From Pseudomonadota bacterium (lineage in GTDB: Bacteria; Pseudomonadota; Gammaproteobacteria; Steroidobacterales; GCA-2729495): a DNA stretch of 5,493 bases. Positions within the stretch are counted from its first letter, which is position 1. Each line of letters starts with the position of its first letter. The translations under genes and the position numbers were made by a program. Positions 1 through 5,448 of the stretch are shown piece after piece. The notes below the pieces were generated by a model that saw nothing but the letters and a program-made list of their open reading frames with translations, was not told the origin of the DNA and did no database searches. The stretch lies in assembly GCA_030836925.1 (NCBI GenBank), contig JAUPLK010000128.1, positions 1 through 5,493 on the forward strand, given 5' to 3'.

Positions 1-729
1 GGGTTCGATCCCTTCGAGTACGCGGTGGTGCGCGTCTCGCCGGATGGCAGGCAGTTGCCGTCGGCTGATCTCGGCATGCGCGCCTGGGGCAACGTGTGTT
101 TTGCGGCGGACGGCAGTATCTGGCTGGGTGAATACCTGAAGGGTGACAAGCCCTACCAGGGCGGCGACATGCGCTGCCTGCCCGGTACCAATGTGGTCGG
201 CTATGGCCGCTTCGCGAAGTTCAGCGCCGAACTGCGTCCGGTGGCCGAGTTCGATGCCGAGACTGCGCCATCGATGACCGGTTTTCACGGCGTCACGCAC
301 ACCGTGATGCATCCGGACGGCAAGTCGATTGCCTACATCACCGATCTCGGCATGAAGGTGCAGCGCTTCGATGTGGTCAACGGCAAATGTCTGCCGGATC
401 TCGTGGTCTATCCCGGTGGTCCCGAATACATGCGCAAGTGGACCACGGGCGTGGCCTATCGCAAGGACGGCACGCTGCTGCTCCTGCGCGGCAGCTTCAT
501 CGACTTCATCAGCCCGGAAGGCAAGTCCCTGCGCACCATCGAGCTCGACGAATATGGCTACGCGATGATCACCGCCTCGCGCGATGACCGGCATGTATTC
601 ACCACCAACATCTTCACCGGCGTGATGTCCAAGGTGGACCTGGAGGCCGGCAGGATCATCGGCCAGATCGACACGGGACTGGCCAAGCCCCAGCGCAGCC
701 TGGCGGGTATCGCCGTGTACGAGCCGTAG
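1..729 (+). CDS. Beta-propeller-like protein of unknown function, 3' part only
   Basis: The reading frame is open from the first base to a TAG stop at 727-729, giving 242 visible residues. The true start lies upstream of the window, so the GTG at 25 is probably internal. The protein shows recurring blade-like units of about 40-50 residues, each with a D-G or D-D turn followed by beta-rich hydrophobic strands: SPDGR, AADGSIWLGEY, HPDGKSIAYITD, RKDGTLLLLRG, SPEGKS and SRDDRHVFTT. The final unit (SKVDLEAGRIIGQIDTG) resembles YncE/SMP-30/NHL-type propellers. Three cysteines are present but no CxxCH heme motif. No catalytic signature can be named and the substrate is unknown. The gene converges on the sensor kinase gene with 8 bases between stop codons, and nothing ties it functionally to the cytochrome cluster. 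The propeller fold is an inference from repeat rhythm; that the frame is coding is well supported by length and third-position G/C bias. Confidence 0.8.
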   Translation, partial: GFDPFEYAVVRVSPDGRQLPSADLGMRAWGNVCFAADGSIWLGEYLKGDKPYQGGDMRCLPGTNVVGYGRFAKFSAELRPVAEFDAETAPSMTGFHGVTHTVMHPDGKSIAYITDLGMKVQRFDVVNGKCLPDLVVYPGGPEYMRKWTTGVAYRKDGTLLLLRGSFIDFISPEGKSLRTIELDEYGYAMITASRDDRHVFTTNIFTGVMSKVDLEAGRIIGQIDTGLAKPQRSLAGIAVYEP

Positions 730-737
730 CGGAGGTA

Positions 738-2063
738 CTAGCTGCGATCACCGGCCGGGAACGTTGCGCTGGCGACGAAACCCCGGCCGGTATCGTCGTT
801 GCGGAAACTGAGCGCAGCCTGGTGCAGGTCGGCAACACGACGGACGATCGATAATCCGAGACCGCTGCCCGGTCCGGTTGCCCCGCCGCGGAAAAACCTG
901 TCGCCCAGTTGTGTGATGTCTGCCGGCGCCACGCCGGGACCAGCATCACTCACTGTCAGCGTGACGCCACCTGGCACGGCCTCGACGCGCACCTGTACGT
1001 CGCTCCTGCCATGCTGGATGGCATTGCTCACCAGGTTGCGGACCAGCATGTCCAGCAGTGCCGTCTGGCCTGTGACCGTGGTGTTGCCACTGCTTTCGAG
1101 GCTGATGTCTATCCCGTTCTGCAGAGCGGCCGGTGCCAGTTCGGCAATCGCGTTGCGCACGATCAGGGCGAGGTCCAGGGGCGTTTGCAGTTGCATCGAT
1201 GGTGCCTGCTCCAGGCGGGCGAGGGTAAGCAGTTGCTCCATCAGCACGCCCATCCGGTCGCAGGCGTGTATCACCTGGTCGAGAGCCTTGCTGCGCACTG
1301 TGGCATCGCCGGTGCTGCGTGCAACCTCGGCCTGGGCGCGGACTGCCGCCACCGGTTTGCGCAGTTCATGGGCGGCATCCGCGGTGAATCGCCGCTCCAT
1401 GTCGGTGCTGTGCCGTATGCGCGTGAACAGCTCGTTGATCTGGTGCACAAGTGGCGCCGCTTCAGACGGGACATCGCGCAAGTCCAGCGGCTCCAGCGCC
1501 AGTGCCTGTTTCGCCCCTAGTTGATCACCGAGGTGGTCCAGGGGGCGCAGCGCACGGCTGACACTCCACCAGATCAGCAGTCCGAGCAGGGGCAGGGCGA
1601 TGCCCAGCGGCAGCAGGACGTTGAAGGCCACGCGTGCGGCAATGCGCTCCCGCACCGCGTGTTCTTCCGCGACTTCAATCAACACGCTGCGGGTCTGGTC
1701 CCACGCCGTGAAAACGCGCCATTTGCGCCCGGCAGCCGTGCTGTCGGCAAAGCCCGCATCCAGACCGGACAGCCGGATACCGGGTGCGTCGGCTGATTTC
1801 AGGATCAGTTCGCTGCCGCCCAGCCAGACCTGAAAGCTGACCTGTTGCGCATAGTCGCCAGGTTCCAGCAGATCATCGGTTTCCAGTTCCAGCAGTTCAT
1901 GTCCGGTCTGTGCGGCGAGGATCGAGGTGACATGGGCAAGGTGCGCATCGAGCAGCCGATCGACCTCGCGGTGCGTGTCCACGTAGGCACCGAGCGCCGC
2001 CAGCAACCAGGCTAGCGTGATGGAGCCCATCAGCAGCATCAGCAATCGACGCCGGATCGACAT
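738..2063 (-). CDS. QseC/PmrB-like sensor histidine kinase
   Basis: This 441-residue inner-membrane kinase (E. coli QseC is about 450) should autophosphorylate and pass phosphate to the response regulator encoded just upstream. Membrane segments lie at about residues 7-29 and 147-168, enclosing a periplasmic sensor domain of the two-component sensor N-terminal type (2CSK_N). A HAMP-like linker follows to about 221. The H-box has phospho-acceptor His232 in FTADAAHELRKP. The ATPase domain has an N-box with Asn343 and Asn347, a G1 motif VSDAGPG (372-377), an F-box DRFFRG (388-393) and a G2 motif GSGLGLS (399-405). All ATP-binding motifs are intact. The unusual point is Lys236 at the position of the HisKA phosphatase motif (ExxT) usually held by Thr, Ser or Asn. 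The ATG overlaps the regulator's TGA by one base (TGATG), implying translational coupling. The signal sensed cannot be read. An acidic periplasmic stretch at residues 56-70 includes ExxE (E56, E59). Confidence 0.95.
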   Translation of the reverse strand: MSIRRRLLMLLMGSITLAWLLAALGAYVDTHREVDRLLDAHLAHVTSILAAQTGHELLELETDDLLEPGDYAQQVSFQVWLGGSELILKSADAPGIRLSGLDAGFADSTAAGRKWRVFTAWDQTRSVLIEVAEEHAVRERIAARVAFNVLLPLGIALPLLGLLIWWSVSRALRPLDHLGDQLGAKQALALEPLDLRDVPSEAAPLVHQINELFTRIRHSTDMERRFTADAAHELRKPVAAVRAQAEVARSTGDATVRSKALDQVIHACDRMGVLMEQLLTLARLEQAPSMQLQTPLDLALIVRNAIAELAPAALQNGIDISLESSGNTTVTGQTALLDMLVRNLVSNAIQHGRSDVQVRVEAVPGGVTLTVSDAGPGVAPADITQLGDRFFRGGATGPGSGLGLSIVRRVADLHQAALSFRNDDTGRGFVASATFPAGDRS

Positions 2064-2731
2064 CAGTGCCGGGACTCCACAGGCAACAGATAGCCGACAC
2101 CGCGCACGGTACGTATCACCTCGGGTGCGAGCTTGCGGCGCAGATGATGGATGTAGACCTCGATGGCGTTGCTCTCGACCGACTGCTCCCAGTCGTAGAG
2201 GCGGTTTTCCAGTTGTTCCCGCGTCAGTACCTGGCCGCTGTTCAGCATGAGCTGCCGGAGCAGTTCGAACTCGCGCGGCTGCAGTTCGACATCCTGGTTG
2301 CGAAAGCGCACCTGGCGGGTGTGGCCATCGAGCGTCAACTCGCCGATTGTCAGCACTTCGGAGCCCTGGCCATGCGCCCGGCGGATCAGGGCGCGCAGGC
2401 GCGCGGCAAGCTCGGAGATGGCAACCGGCTTGATCACGTAGTCGTCGGCACCGGAGTCGAGGCCGGTCACGCGGTCTTCGAGGGTATCGCGGGCCGTCAG
2501 TACCAGCACGGGCAGGTGATTGCCGGCGGCCCGCAGCGTGCGCAGTACTTCGAGTCCGCTGCGTCGGGGCAGGCCCAGATCGAGCACGAGTGCGGAAAAA
2601 TCACCGGTCCGGAGCTGGGTGTCGGCCGCCAGGCCGTCGCGCACCCAGCTCACCGTGAAACCCTGGTCGCGCAGGCCGGCCTGCAGGGCATCGCCGAGCA
2701 GTTCATCGTCTTCAACCACCAGCACATGCAC
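2063..2731 (-). CDS. QseB/PmrA-like OmpR-family response regulator
   Basis: This 222-residue DNA-binding response regulator is the partner of the kinase encoded immediately downstream. The receiver domain (about 1-115) has the acidic pair Asp8/Asp9, phospho-acceptor Asp51 in LVLDLGLP, Thr79 in LTAR and Lys101 in KPV. That last motif is usually KPF, so the residue after the cis-proline is a mild deviation. The C-terminal OmpR/PhoB winged helix (about 125-218) carries PREFELL, the recognition-helix region SNAIEVYIHHLRRKL, and the beta-hairpin RTVRGVGYLL. SNAIEVYIHHLRRKL is close to the QseB/PmrA subgroup. The start is GTG at 2731-2729: no in-frame ATG precedes it, the protein begins as the family does (HVLVVEDD), and AAGGGGA lies 8 bases upstream. 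The gene lies 57 bases after the cytochrome b gene in the same direction, so it is probably co-transcribed. A PmrA-type direct repeat upstream of the cluster is its likely target. Confidence 0.95.
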   Translation of the reverse strand: MHVLVVEDDELLGDALQAGLRDQGFTVSWVRDGLAADTQLRTGDFSALVLDLGLPRRSGLEVLRTLRAAGNHLPVLVLTARDTLEDRVTGLDSGADDYVIKPVAISELAARLRALIRRAHGQGSEVLTIGELTLDGHTRQVRFRNQDVELQPREFELLRQLMLNSGQVLTREQLENRLYDWEQSVESNAIEVYIHHLRRKLAPEVIRTVRGVGYLLPVESRH

Positions 2732-2739
2732 GGCCGCAG

Positions 2740-2746
2740 TCCCCTT
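2740..2746 (-). promoter_or_regulatory. Ribosome binding site deciding the GTG start of the response regulator
   Basis: On the minus strand AAGGGGA lies 8 bases before the GTG at 2731. It supports GTG as initiator in a frame with no ATG nearby. Confidence 0.6.
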
Positions 2747-2782
2747 TTGATGGTTTTCGTTGGCCGATGACCCGGCTTGTCC

Positions 2783-2797
2783 GCGACCTCAGGTCGC
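2783..2797. repeat. Small perfect hairpin spanning the cytochrome b stop codon
   Basis: The sequence GCGACC-TCA-GGTCGC is a perfect 6-bp inverted repeat with a 3-base loop. On the minus-strand transcript the loop is exactly the UGA stop codon of the cytochrome b gene. No run of U follows, so it is not a standard intrinsic terminator. It lies between the cytochrome genes and the regulator genes and could affect mRNA stability or partial read-through, but this is inference and the stem is short. Confidence 0.4.
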
Positions 2798-3403
2798 CAC
2801 CAGCGTCCACCCCCAGAAGCCGAGTACGCTGATCAGTACCAGCGAGCCCAGTCCATACAGGCCCGAGCGTATTGCCGCGGCCGGCTCAGCCCGTTTGTAC
2901 CCGGTGATCATCGCGCGGGCAAGGTTTTCACGGTCCAGCAGGCTGGAAACGACCACCCCGGCGATGTGCATGCCGACCACCATCAGCCAGGCATTGGCAA
3001 AGAACTCATGCAGTTCCTCGAAGGCGTCGCCACCAAATTCGTTGTAGGTCGCGTAACCGCTCAGGCCCGTCAGTCCGGCGAGTATCAGGATCGCCCATAT
3101 CGCCAGGCTGCCGGCGGGGTTGTGGCCGACGTAATGTGGCCGGTCGCCGCGCAACAGTCCCCGCACGTAGCCCGCCATCTCGCGCGGGCGATACATGAAA
3201 GAGCGGAACTGTGCGTAGCGGGTACCGGTCAGGCCCCAGACGAGGCGGAACACAACCAGACCAAGCACCGTGTAGCCGAACATCACGTGGATGTTCCGCA
3301 GGCGCTCACCGTCCGCCAGCAGGTAGGCACCGGCGAAGCTGGTGGCCAGCGTCCAGTGGAAGACCCGTACCGGCAGATCCCATATCAATGCCTTGTCCTG
3401 CAT
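2789..3403 (-). CDS. Cytochrome b561-type membrane protein of the SHP/DHC system
   Basis: This 204-residue integral membrane b-type cytochrome is of the bacterial cytochrome b561 / Ni-Fe hydrogenase b-subunit class. Its inferred role is to oxidise quinol in the inner membrane and reduce the periplasmic diheme cytochrome encoded just upstream. Hydrophobic segments lie at about 15-31, 38-57, 98-118, 136-155 and 182-202. The N-terminal pattern WDLPVRVFHW is typical of the family. Candidate heme-ligating histidines are His16, His39, His132 and His146, which fit two bis-His b hemes; His90 and His94 sit in a loop. The ATG at 3403 has AGGAG seven bases upstream, just past the diheme cytochrome's stop codon, so the two are tightly coupled. 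It could be mistaken for a hydrogenase cytochrome b subunit, but no hydrogenase gene is nearby and the DHC and SHP neighbours decide the assignment. Confidence 0.9.
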   Translation of the reverse strand: MQDKALIWDLPVRVFHWTLATSFAGAYLLADGERLRNIHVMFGYTVLGLVVFRLVWGLTGTRYAQFRSFMYRPREMAGYVRGLLRGDRPHYVGHNPAGSLAIWAILILAGLTGLSGYATYNEFGGDAFEELHEFFANAWLMVVGMHIAGVVVSSLLDRENLARAMITGYKRAEPAAAIRSGLYGLGSLVLISVLGFWGWTLVAT

Positions 3404-3410
3404 GGTGCCT

Positions 3411-3415
3411 CTCCT
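3411..3415 (-). promoter_or_regulatory. Strong ribosome binding site for the cytochrome b gene
   Basis: AGGAG on the minus strand lies 7 bases before the ATG at 3403 and begins directly after the stop codon of the diheme cytochrome gene. This arrangement suits re-initiation by ribosomes finishing the upstream gene. Confidence 0.7.
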
Positions 3416-3901
3416 TCAGGGAACCTTGATGTCGCGTTCACGAAAACTGCCCTTGTCCGCACCCGGATGGCAGGCACCACAGTTGGCAGCGCTGCCGATC
3501 GCAGGCGATTTCCATTTGGCCGCTGAAATCTCGTCATGCTCGCTGCGAAACCACTTCGTCTCGGTGATGCGCAGGATCGAGCCGTCCGGTTTCTGTCCCG
3601 GCTTGCCGCGTTTGGCGTTCTGCACGAGGAAGGTTTCGATGGTGGCGGCTGTCCTGGCATCGAGGCTGGCGTCGGTGCCGAAGTGCCGGTCCAGTGCCCC
3701 CATCATCGATCGCCATGACTCCGCCGGCAGAAAGCGGGGCGGGTAGGCGATATGGCAACTGCCACATTCCTCCTGCCAGACCGGGTTGCTGGGGGCGGGC
3801 TTTTTCGCGTTGTCAGCATGGGCTGCCAGCGGCATGCCGACGACGACCAGGCAGAGCGCTGCGGCAGCCGAAAACCGCTGCAGATGCATTGCTTTGTTCA
3901 T
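3416..3901 (-). CDS. dhc: Periplasmic diheme cytochrome c (DHC family)
   Basis: This 161-residue precursor has a signal peptide (residues 1-29, predicted cut after AAHA) and two CxxCH heme sites: CGSCH at 46-50 and CGACH at 141-145. That is the layout of the dihaem cytochrome c family, of which Rhodobacter sphaeroides DHC is the studied member and the electron donor to SHP. Distal histidine ligands could be His73 and His122, giving bis-His hemes; this is inferred from the pattern. The WRSMMGALDRHFG segment after the first heme is characteristic. I chose the ATG at 3901 because it has GGAG nine bases upstream and starts a clean signal peptide. The frame stays open upstream to 4048, but that extension overlaps the preceding SHP gene and lacks any secretion signal. 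The gene lies 16 bases downstream of SHP and 12 bases upstream of cytochrome b. The symbol follows the R. sphaeroides name. Confidence 0.92.
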   Translation of the reverse strand: MNKAMHLQRFSAAAALCLVVVGMPLAAHADNAKKPAPSNPVWQEECGSCHIAYPPRFLPAESWRSMMGALDRHFGTDASLDARTAATIETFLVQNAKRGKPGQKPDGSILRITETKWFRSEHDEISAAKWKSPAIGSAANCGACHPGADKGSFRERDIKVP

Positions 3902-3910
3902 GAAAGGGAT

Positions 3911-3914
3911 CTCC
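3911..3914 (-). promoter_or_regulatory. Ribosome binding site fixing the diheme cytochrome start
   Basis: GGAG on the minus strand lies 9 bases before the ATG at 3901, within the gap after the SHP stop codon. It argues against the longer in-frame reading that begins at 4048. Confidence 0.5.
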
Positions 3915-3917
3915 ATA

Positions 3918-4331
3918 TCAAGGAATGACTGATGAAGGCGTAACTGATCGGAGCCAGGTAATGACGTCGCCTTTTTCCTGGGCCGTGCATTCCCGGTTGA
4001 AGACATCCCGGCAATTCCGCTTGAACCACTTGTCCACCTTGGCGGCATCGGTGAAGCGCTTCGGATTGCTGACCGGCGCCATCGGCTGGATCGTCTTGCC
4101 GGTTACGGTGTGGCGGCCGAGCTTGCGCGGGTCCGCGGTGTGACAGGTGCTGCAGCTCCAGTCCTTGCCTTTGCGACCCCAAAGGGCTGCGCCGCGCTCG
4201 GCCGAAAAGCCGCTGAAGGAGCTGTCGCTGCGCGCCGCCGTCGCAATTGCATCGAGCGGGTCTGCGGCCTGTGCCAGGCTGGCAGCGAGCAGCGCTGCAG
4301 CCAGAGTGCCGATACGTGCTGCCTGTTTCAT
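3918..4331 (-). CDS. shp: SHP-type (DUF1924) oxygen/NO-binding monoheme cytochrome c
   Basis: This 137-residue precursor has a signal peptide (residues 1-22, cut after AQA) and one heme site, CSTCH at 60-64 with His64 as proximal ligand. The C-terminal block KWFKRNCRDVFNREC matches Sphaeroides heme protein (SHP, Pfam DUF1924). Asn106 in RNC corresponds to the unusual asparagine sixth ligand of SHP that leaves on reduction and opens the iron to O2 or NO. Cys107 and Cys115 are placed for the SHP disulfide. The GKTIQPMAP segment is also typical. It is the first gene of the cluster and should be reduced by the diheme cytochrome next to it. The physiological role of the family is unresolved. The ATG at 4331 gives a normal signal peptide and has GGGGA nine bases upstream. 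An in-frame ATG at 4358 would add nine polar residues (MSSTRGQKD) and cannot be excluded. The family assignment is firm; the ligand roles are by analogy. Confidence 0.92.
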   Translation of the reverse strand: MKQAARIGTLAAALLAASLAQAADPLDAIATAARSDSSFSGFSAERGAALWGRKGKDWSCSTCHTADPRKLGRHTVTGKTIQPMAPVSNPKRFTDAAKVDKWFKRNCRDVFNRECTAQEKGDVITWLRSVTPSSVIP

Positions 4332-4364
4332 GTCCTTCTGTCCCCGTGTTGATGACATGGGGCG

Positions 4365-4370
4365 AATGTA
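4365..4370 (-). promoter_or_regulatory. Possible -10 element of the cytochrome operon promoter
   Basis: TACATT on the minus strand matches TATAAT at four of six positions. Ten bases separate it from the PmrA-like direct repeat. No good -35 hexamer lies 16-18 bases upstream (AGCACC at 17), as expected if an activator substitutes for it. It would put the transcript start near 4358, which favours translation from 4331. This is a weak motif-only call. Confidence 0.3.
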
Positions 4371-4380
4371 GACCTCGAAA

Positions 4381-4397
4381 CTTAAGCGGTGCTTAAA
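4381..4397 (-). promoter_or_regulatory. PmrA/QseB-type direct-repeat operator upstream of the SHP operon
   Basis: On the minus strand the sequence reads TTTAAG-CACCG-CTTAAG: two hexamers one helical turn apart (11-base period). Both halves fit YTTAAK, so the whole fits the YTTAAK-N5-YTTAAK pattern known for PmrA boxes. The regulator encoded in this cluster belongs to the same QseB/PmrA subgroup. The site lies about 50 bases upstream of the SHP start and about 30 bases upstream of the divergent methyltransferase gene. The same bases also form an inverted repeat, TTAAGC-GGT-GCTTAA (4382-4396), so a palindrome-binding repressor is an alternative reader. The AT-rich block stands out in GC-rich surroundings. 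Confidence 0.55.
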
Positions 4398-4407
4398 GCC
4401 GCCTGCG

Positions 4408-4416
4408 TGCTACGCT
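4408..4416 (+). promoter_or_regulatory. Possible extended -10 promoter of the methyltransferase gene
   Basis: TGC-TACGCT is an extended -10 element (TGn followed by a hexamer that keeps T, A and final T of TATAAT). The hexamer 17 bases upstream, GGTGCT, is a poor -35 and overlaps the direct-repeat operator. The implied start point near 4423 leaves a leader of only about six bases. Motif-only evidence. Confidence 0.3.
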
Positions 4417-4428
4417 CGCGCCGCTCCC

Positions 4429-5448
4429 ATGCATATCCAGACCCTCCGTGAACTCCTGCGCAGCAGCGGCGCCCGGCCGCGGCACGAGGCCTTGCTGTTG
4501 CGGGCCTGGCTGCAGGGGCTGGCGCTGGATACCTGGGCACACAAACCCGAGTCCGCGTTTCCCCGGTCGCTGCTCGCCGCGCTGCCGGAGATTTCCGGCG
4601 TGATCGCCGGACTGGCGCGGATACACACCACGCATGCAGGGGCAGACGACTCCGAGCGATTACTGGTGCAACTGGCCGATGGGCAGACAGTGGAGAGCGT
4701 TCTGCTGCCGCCGGCCGGCGTCTGCGTATCCACCCAGGTCGGCTGTGCCGTCGGCTGCGTGTTCTGCATGACGGGACGTGACGGCCTGCTCCGCCAGCTC
4801 GGCAGCGCCGAGATCGTTGCGCAAGTTGCACTGGCCCGCGCGCGGCGCAGCGTGCGTCGCGTGGTGTTCATGGGCATGGGCGAGCCTGCGCACAATCTCG
4901 ACAATGTGCTTGAGGCCATCGAACTGCTCGGCACCGAAGGCGGGATCGGTCACAAGGAGCTGGTGTTCTCGACGGTCGGCGACCGGCGTGTGTTCGAGCG
5001 CCTGCCGCAGGGTCTGGTCAAGCCGGCGCTGGCTTTGTCGCTGCACACGAGCAAAGCGGAACTGCGTGCCCAACTGCTGCCGCGCGCACCGCGTATCGAT
5101 CCCGCAGAACTGGTGGAACTGGGCGAAGCCTATGCGCGCAGGACCACCTATCCGATCCAGTACCAGTGGACCCTGCTCGAGGGTGTCAACGACAGCGATG
5201 ACGAACTCGAGGGCATCGTGAAACTGCTCTCGGGCAAGTACGCGGTGCTGAACTTCATCCCGTACAACAGCGTGGACGGGCTGGACTTCCAGCGCCCGTC
5301 AGTCGAGCGGGCCGCCGAGATGGCGCGCTGGCTGCATCAGCGCGGGGTGCTGACCAAGTTGCGGCGTTCGGCCGGGCAGGACATCGCCGGCGCCTGTGGA
5401 CAGCTGCGCGCGCGGCGCATCGCCGGGAAATCACGCAGCGAGGCGTGA
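4429..5448 (+). CDS. RlmN-like radical SAM RNA methyltransferase (short form)
   Basis: This 339-residue enzyme of the RlmN/Cfr family (COG0820) is predicted to transfer a methyl group to C2 of an RNA adenine using two SAM molecules and a 4Fe-4S cluster. The cluster cysteines are Cys106, Cys110 and Cys113 (CxxxCxxC). Both mechanistic cysteines are present: Cys99 in VCVSTQVGC and Cys323 in GACGQL, the latter being the methyl-carrying residue by analogy with E. coli Cys355. Glu89 matches the catalytic base Glu105. SAM-binding segments GMGEP (149-153), STVG (181-184), SLH (204-206) and NFIPYN (275-280) are conserved. It is about 45 residues shorter than E. coli RlmN (384), with a divergent N-terminal helical domain, so it may be a paralogue rather than the housekeeping RlmN for 23S A2503 and tRNA; hence no symbol. 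The ATG at 4429 has no clear Shine-Dalgarno sequence. It is divergent from the cytochrome operon and shares its intergenic region. Confidence 0.88.
   Translation: MHIQTLRELLRSSGARPRHEALLLRAWLQGLALDTWAHKPESAFPRSLLAALPEISGVIAGLARIHTTHAGADDSERLLVQLADGQTVESVLLPPAGVCVSTQVGCAVGCVFCMTGRDGLLRQLGSAEIVAQVALARARRSVRRVVFMGMGEPAHNLDNVLEAIELLGTEGGIGHKELVFSTVGDRRVFERLPQGLVKPALALSLHTSKAELRAQLLPRAPRIDPAELVELGEAYARRTTYPIQYQWTLLEGVNDSDDELEGIVKLLSGKYAVLNFIPYNSVDGLDFQRPSVERAAEMARWLHQRGVLTKLRRSAGQDIAGACGQLRARRIAGKSRSEA

Noticed and set aside
762..775. CCGGCCGG palindrome near the convergent gene ends as a terminator
   Set aside because: It is short, has no loop and no following T tract, and lies inside the kinase coding region.
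799..1524. 241-residue open frame antisense to the sensor kinase
   Set aside because: Its composition is Arg/Ser/Ala-rich, typical of an out-of-frame reading. The opposite strand has all kinase motifs.
2066..2770. 234-residue open frame antisense to the response regulator
   Set aside because: It mirrors a gene with unmistakable receiver and winged-helix motifs. Long antisense frames are expected in GC-rich coding DNA, and the translation has no recognisable domain.
2789..3403. Hydrogenase cytochrome b subunit (hupC/hyaC)
   Set aside because: The fold class is shared, but no hydrogenase subunit is nearby and the DHC and SHP genes explain its partner.
2777..3526. 249-residue plus-strand frame opposite the cytochrome b gene
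   Set aside because: It is Gln/His/Arg-rich without domain features. The minus strand encodes a membrane protein with conserved histidines and a strong ribosome binding site.
3902..4048. N-terminal extension of the diheme cytochrome frame
   Set aside because: It overlaps the SHP coding region, has no signal peptide at its start and bypasses the well-placed GGAG and ATG at 3914-3899.
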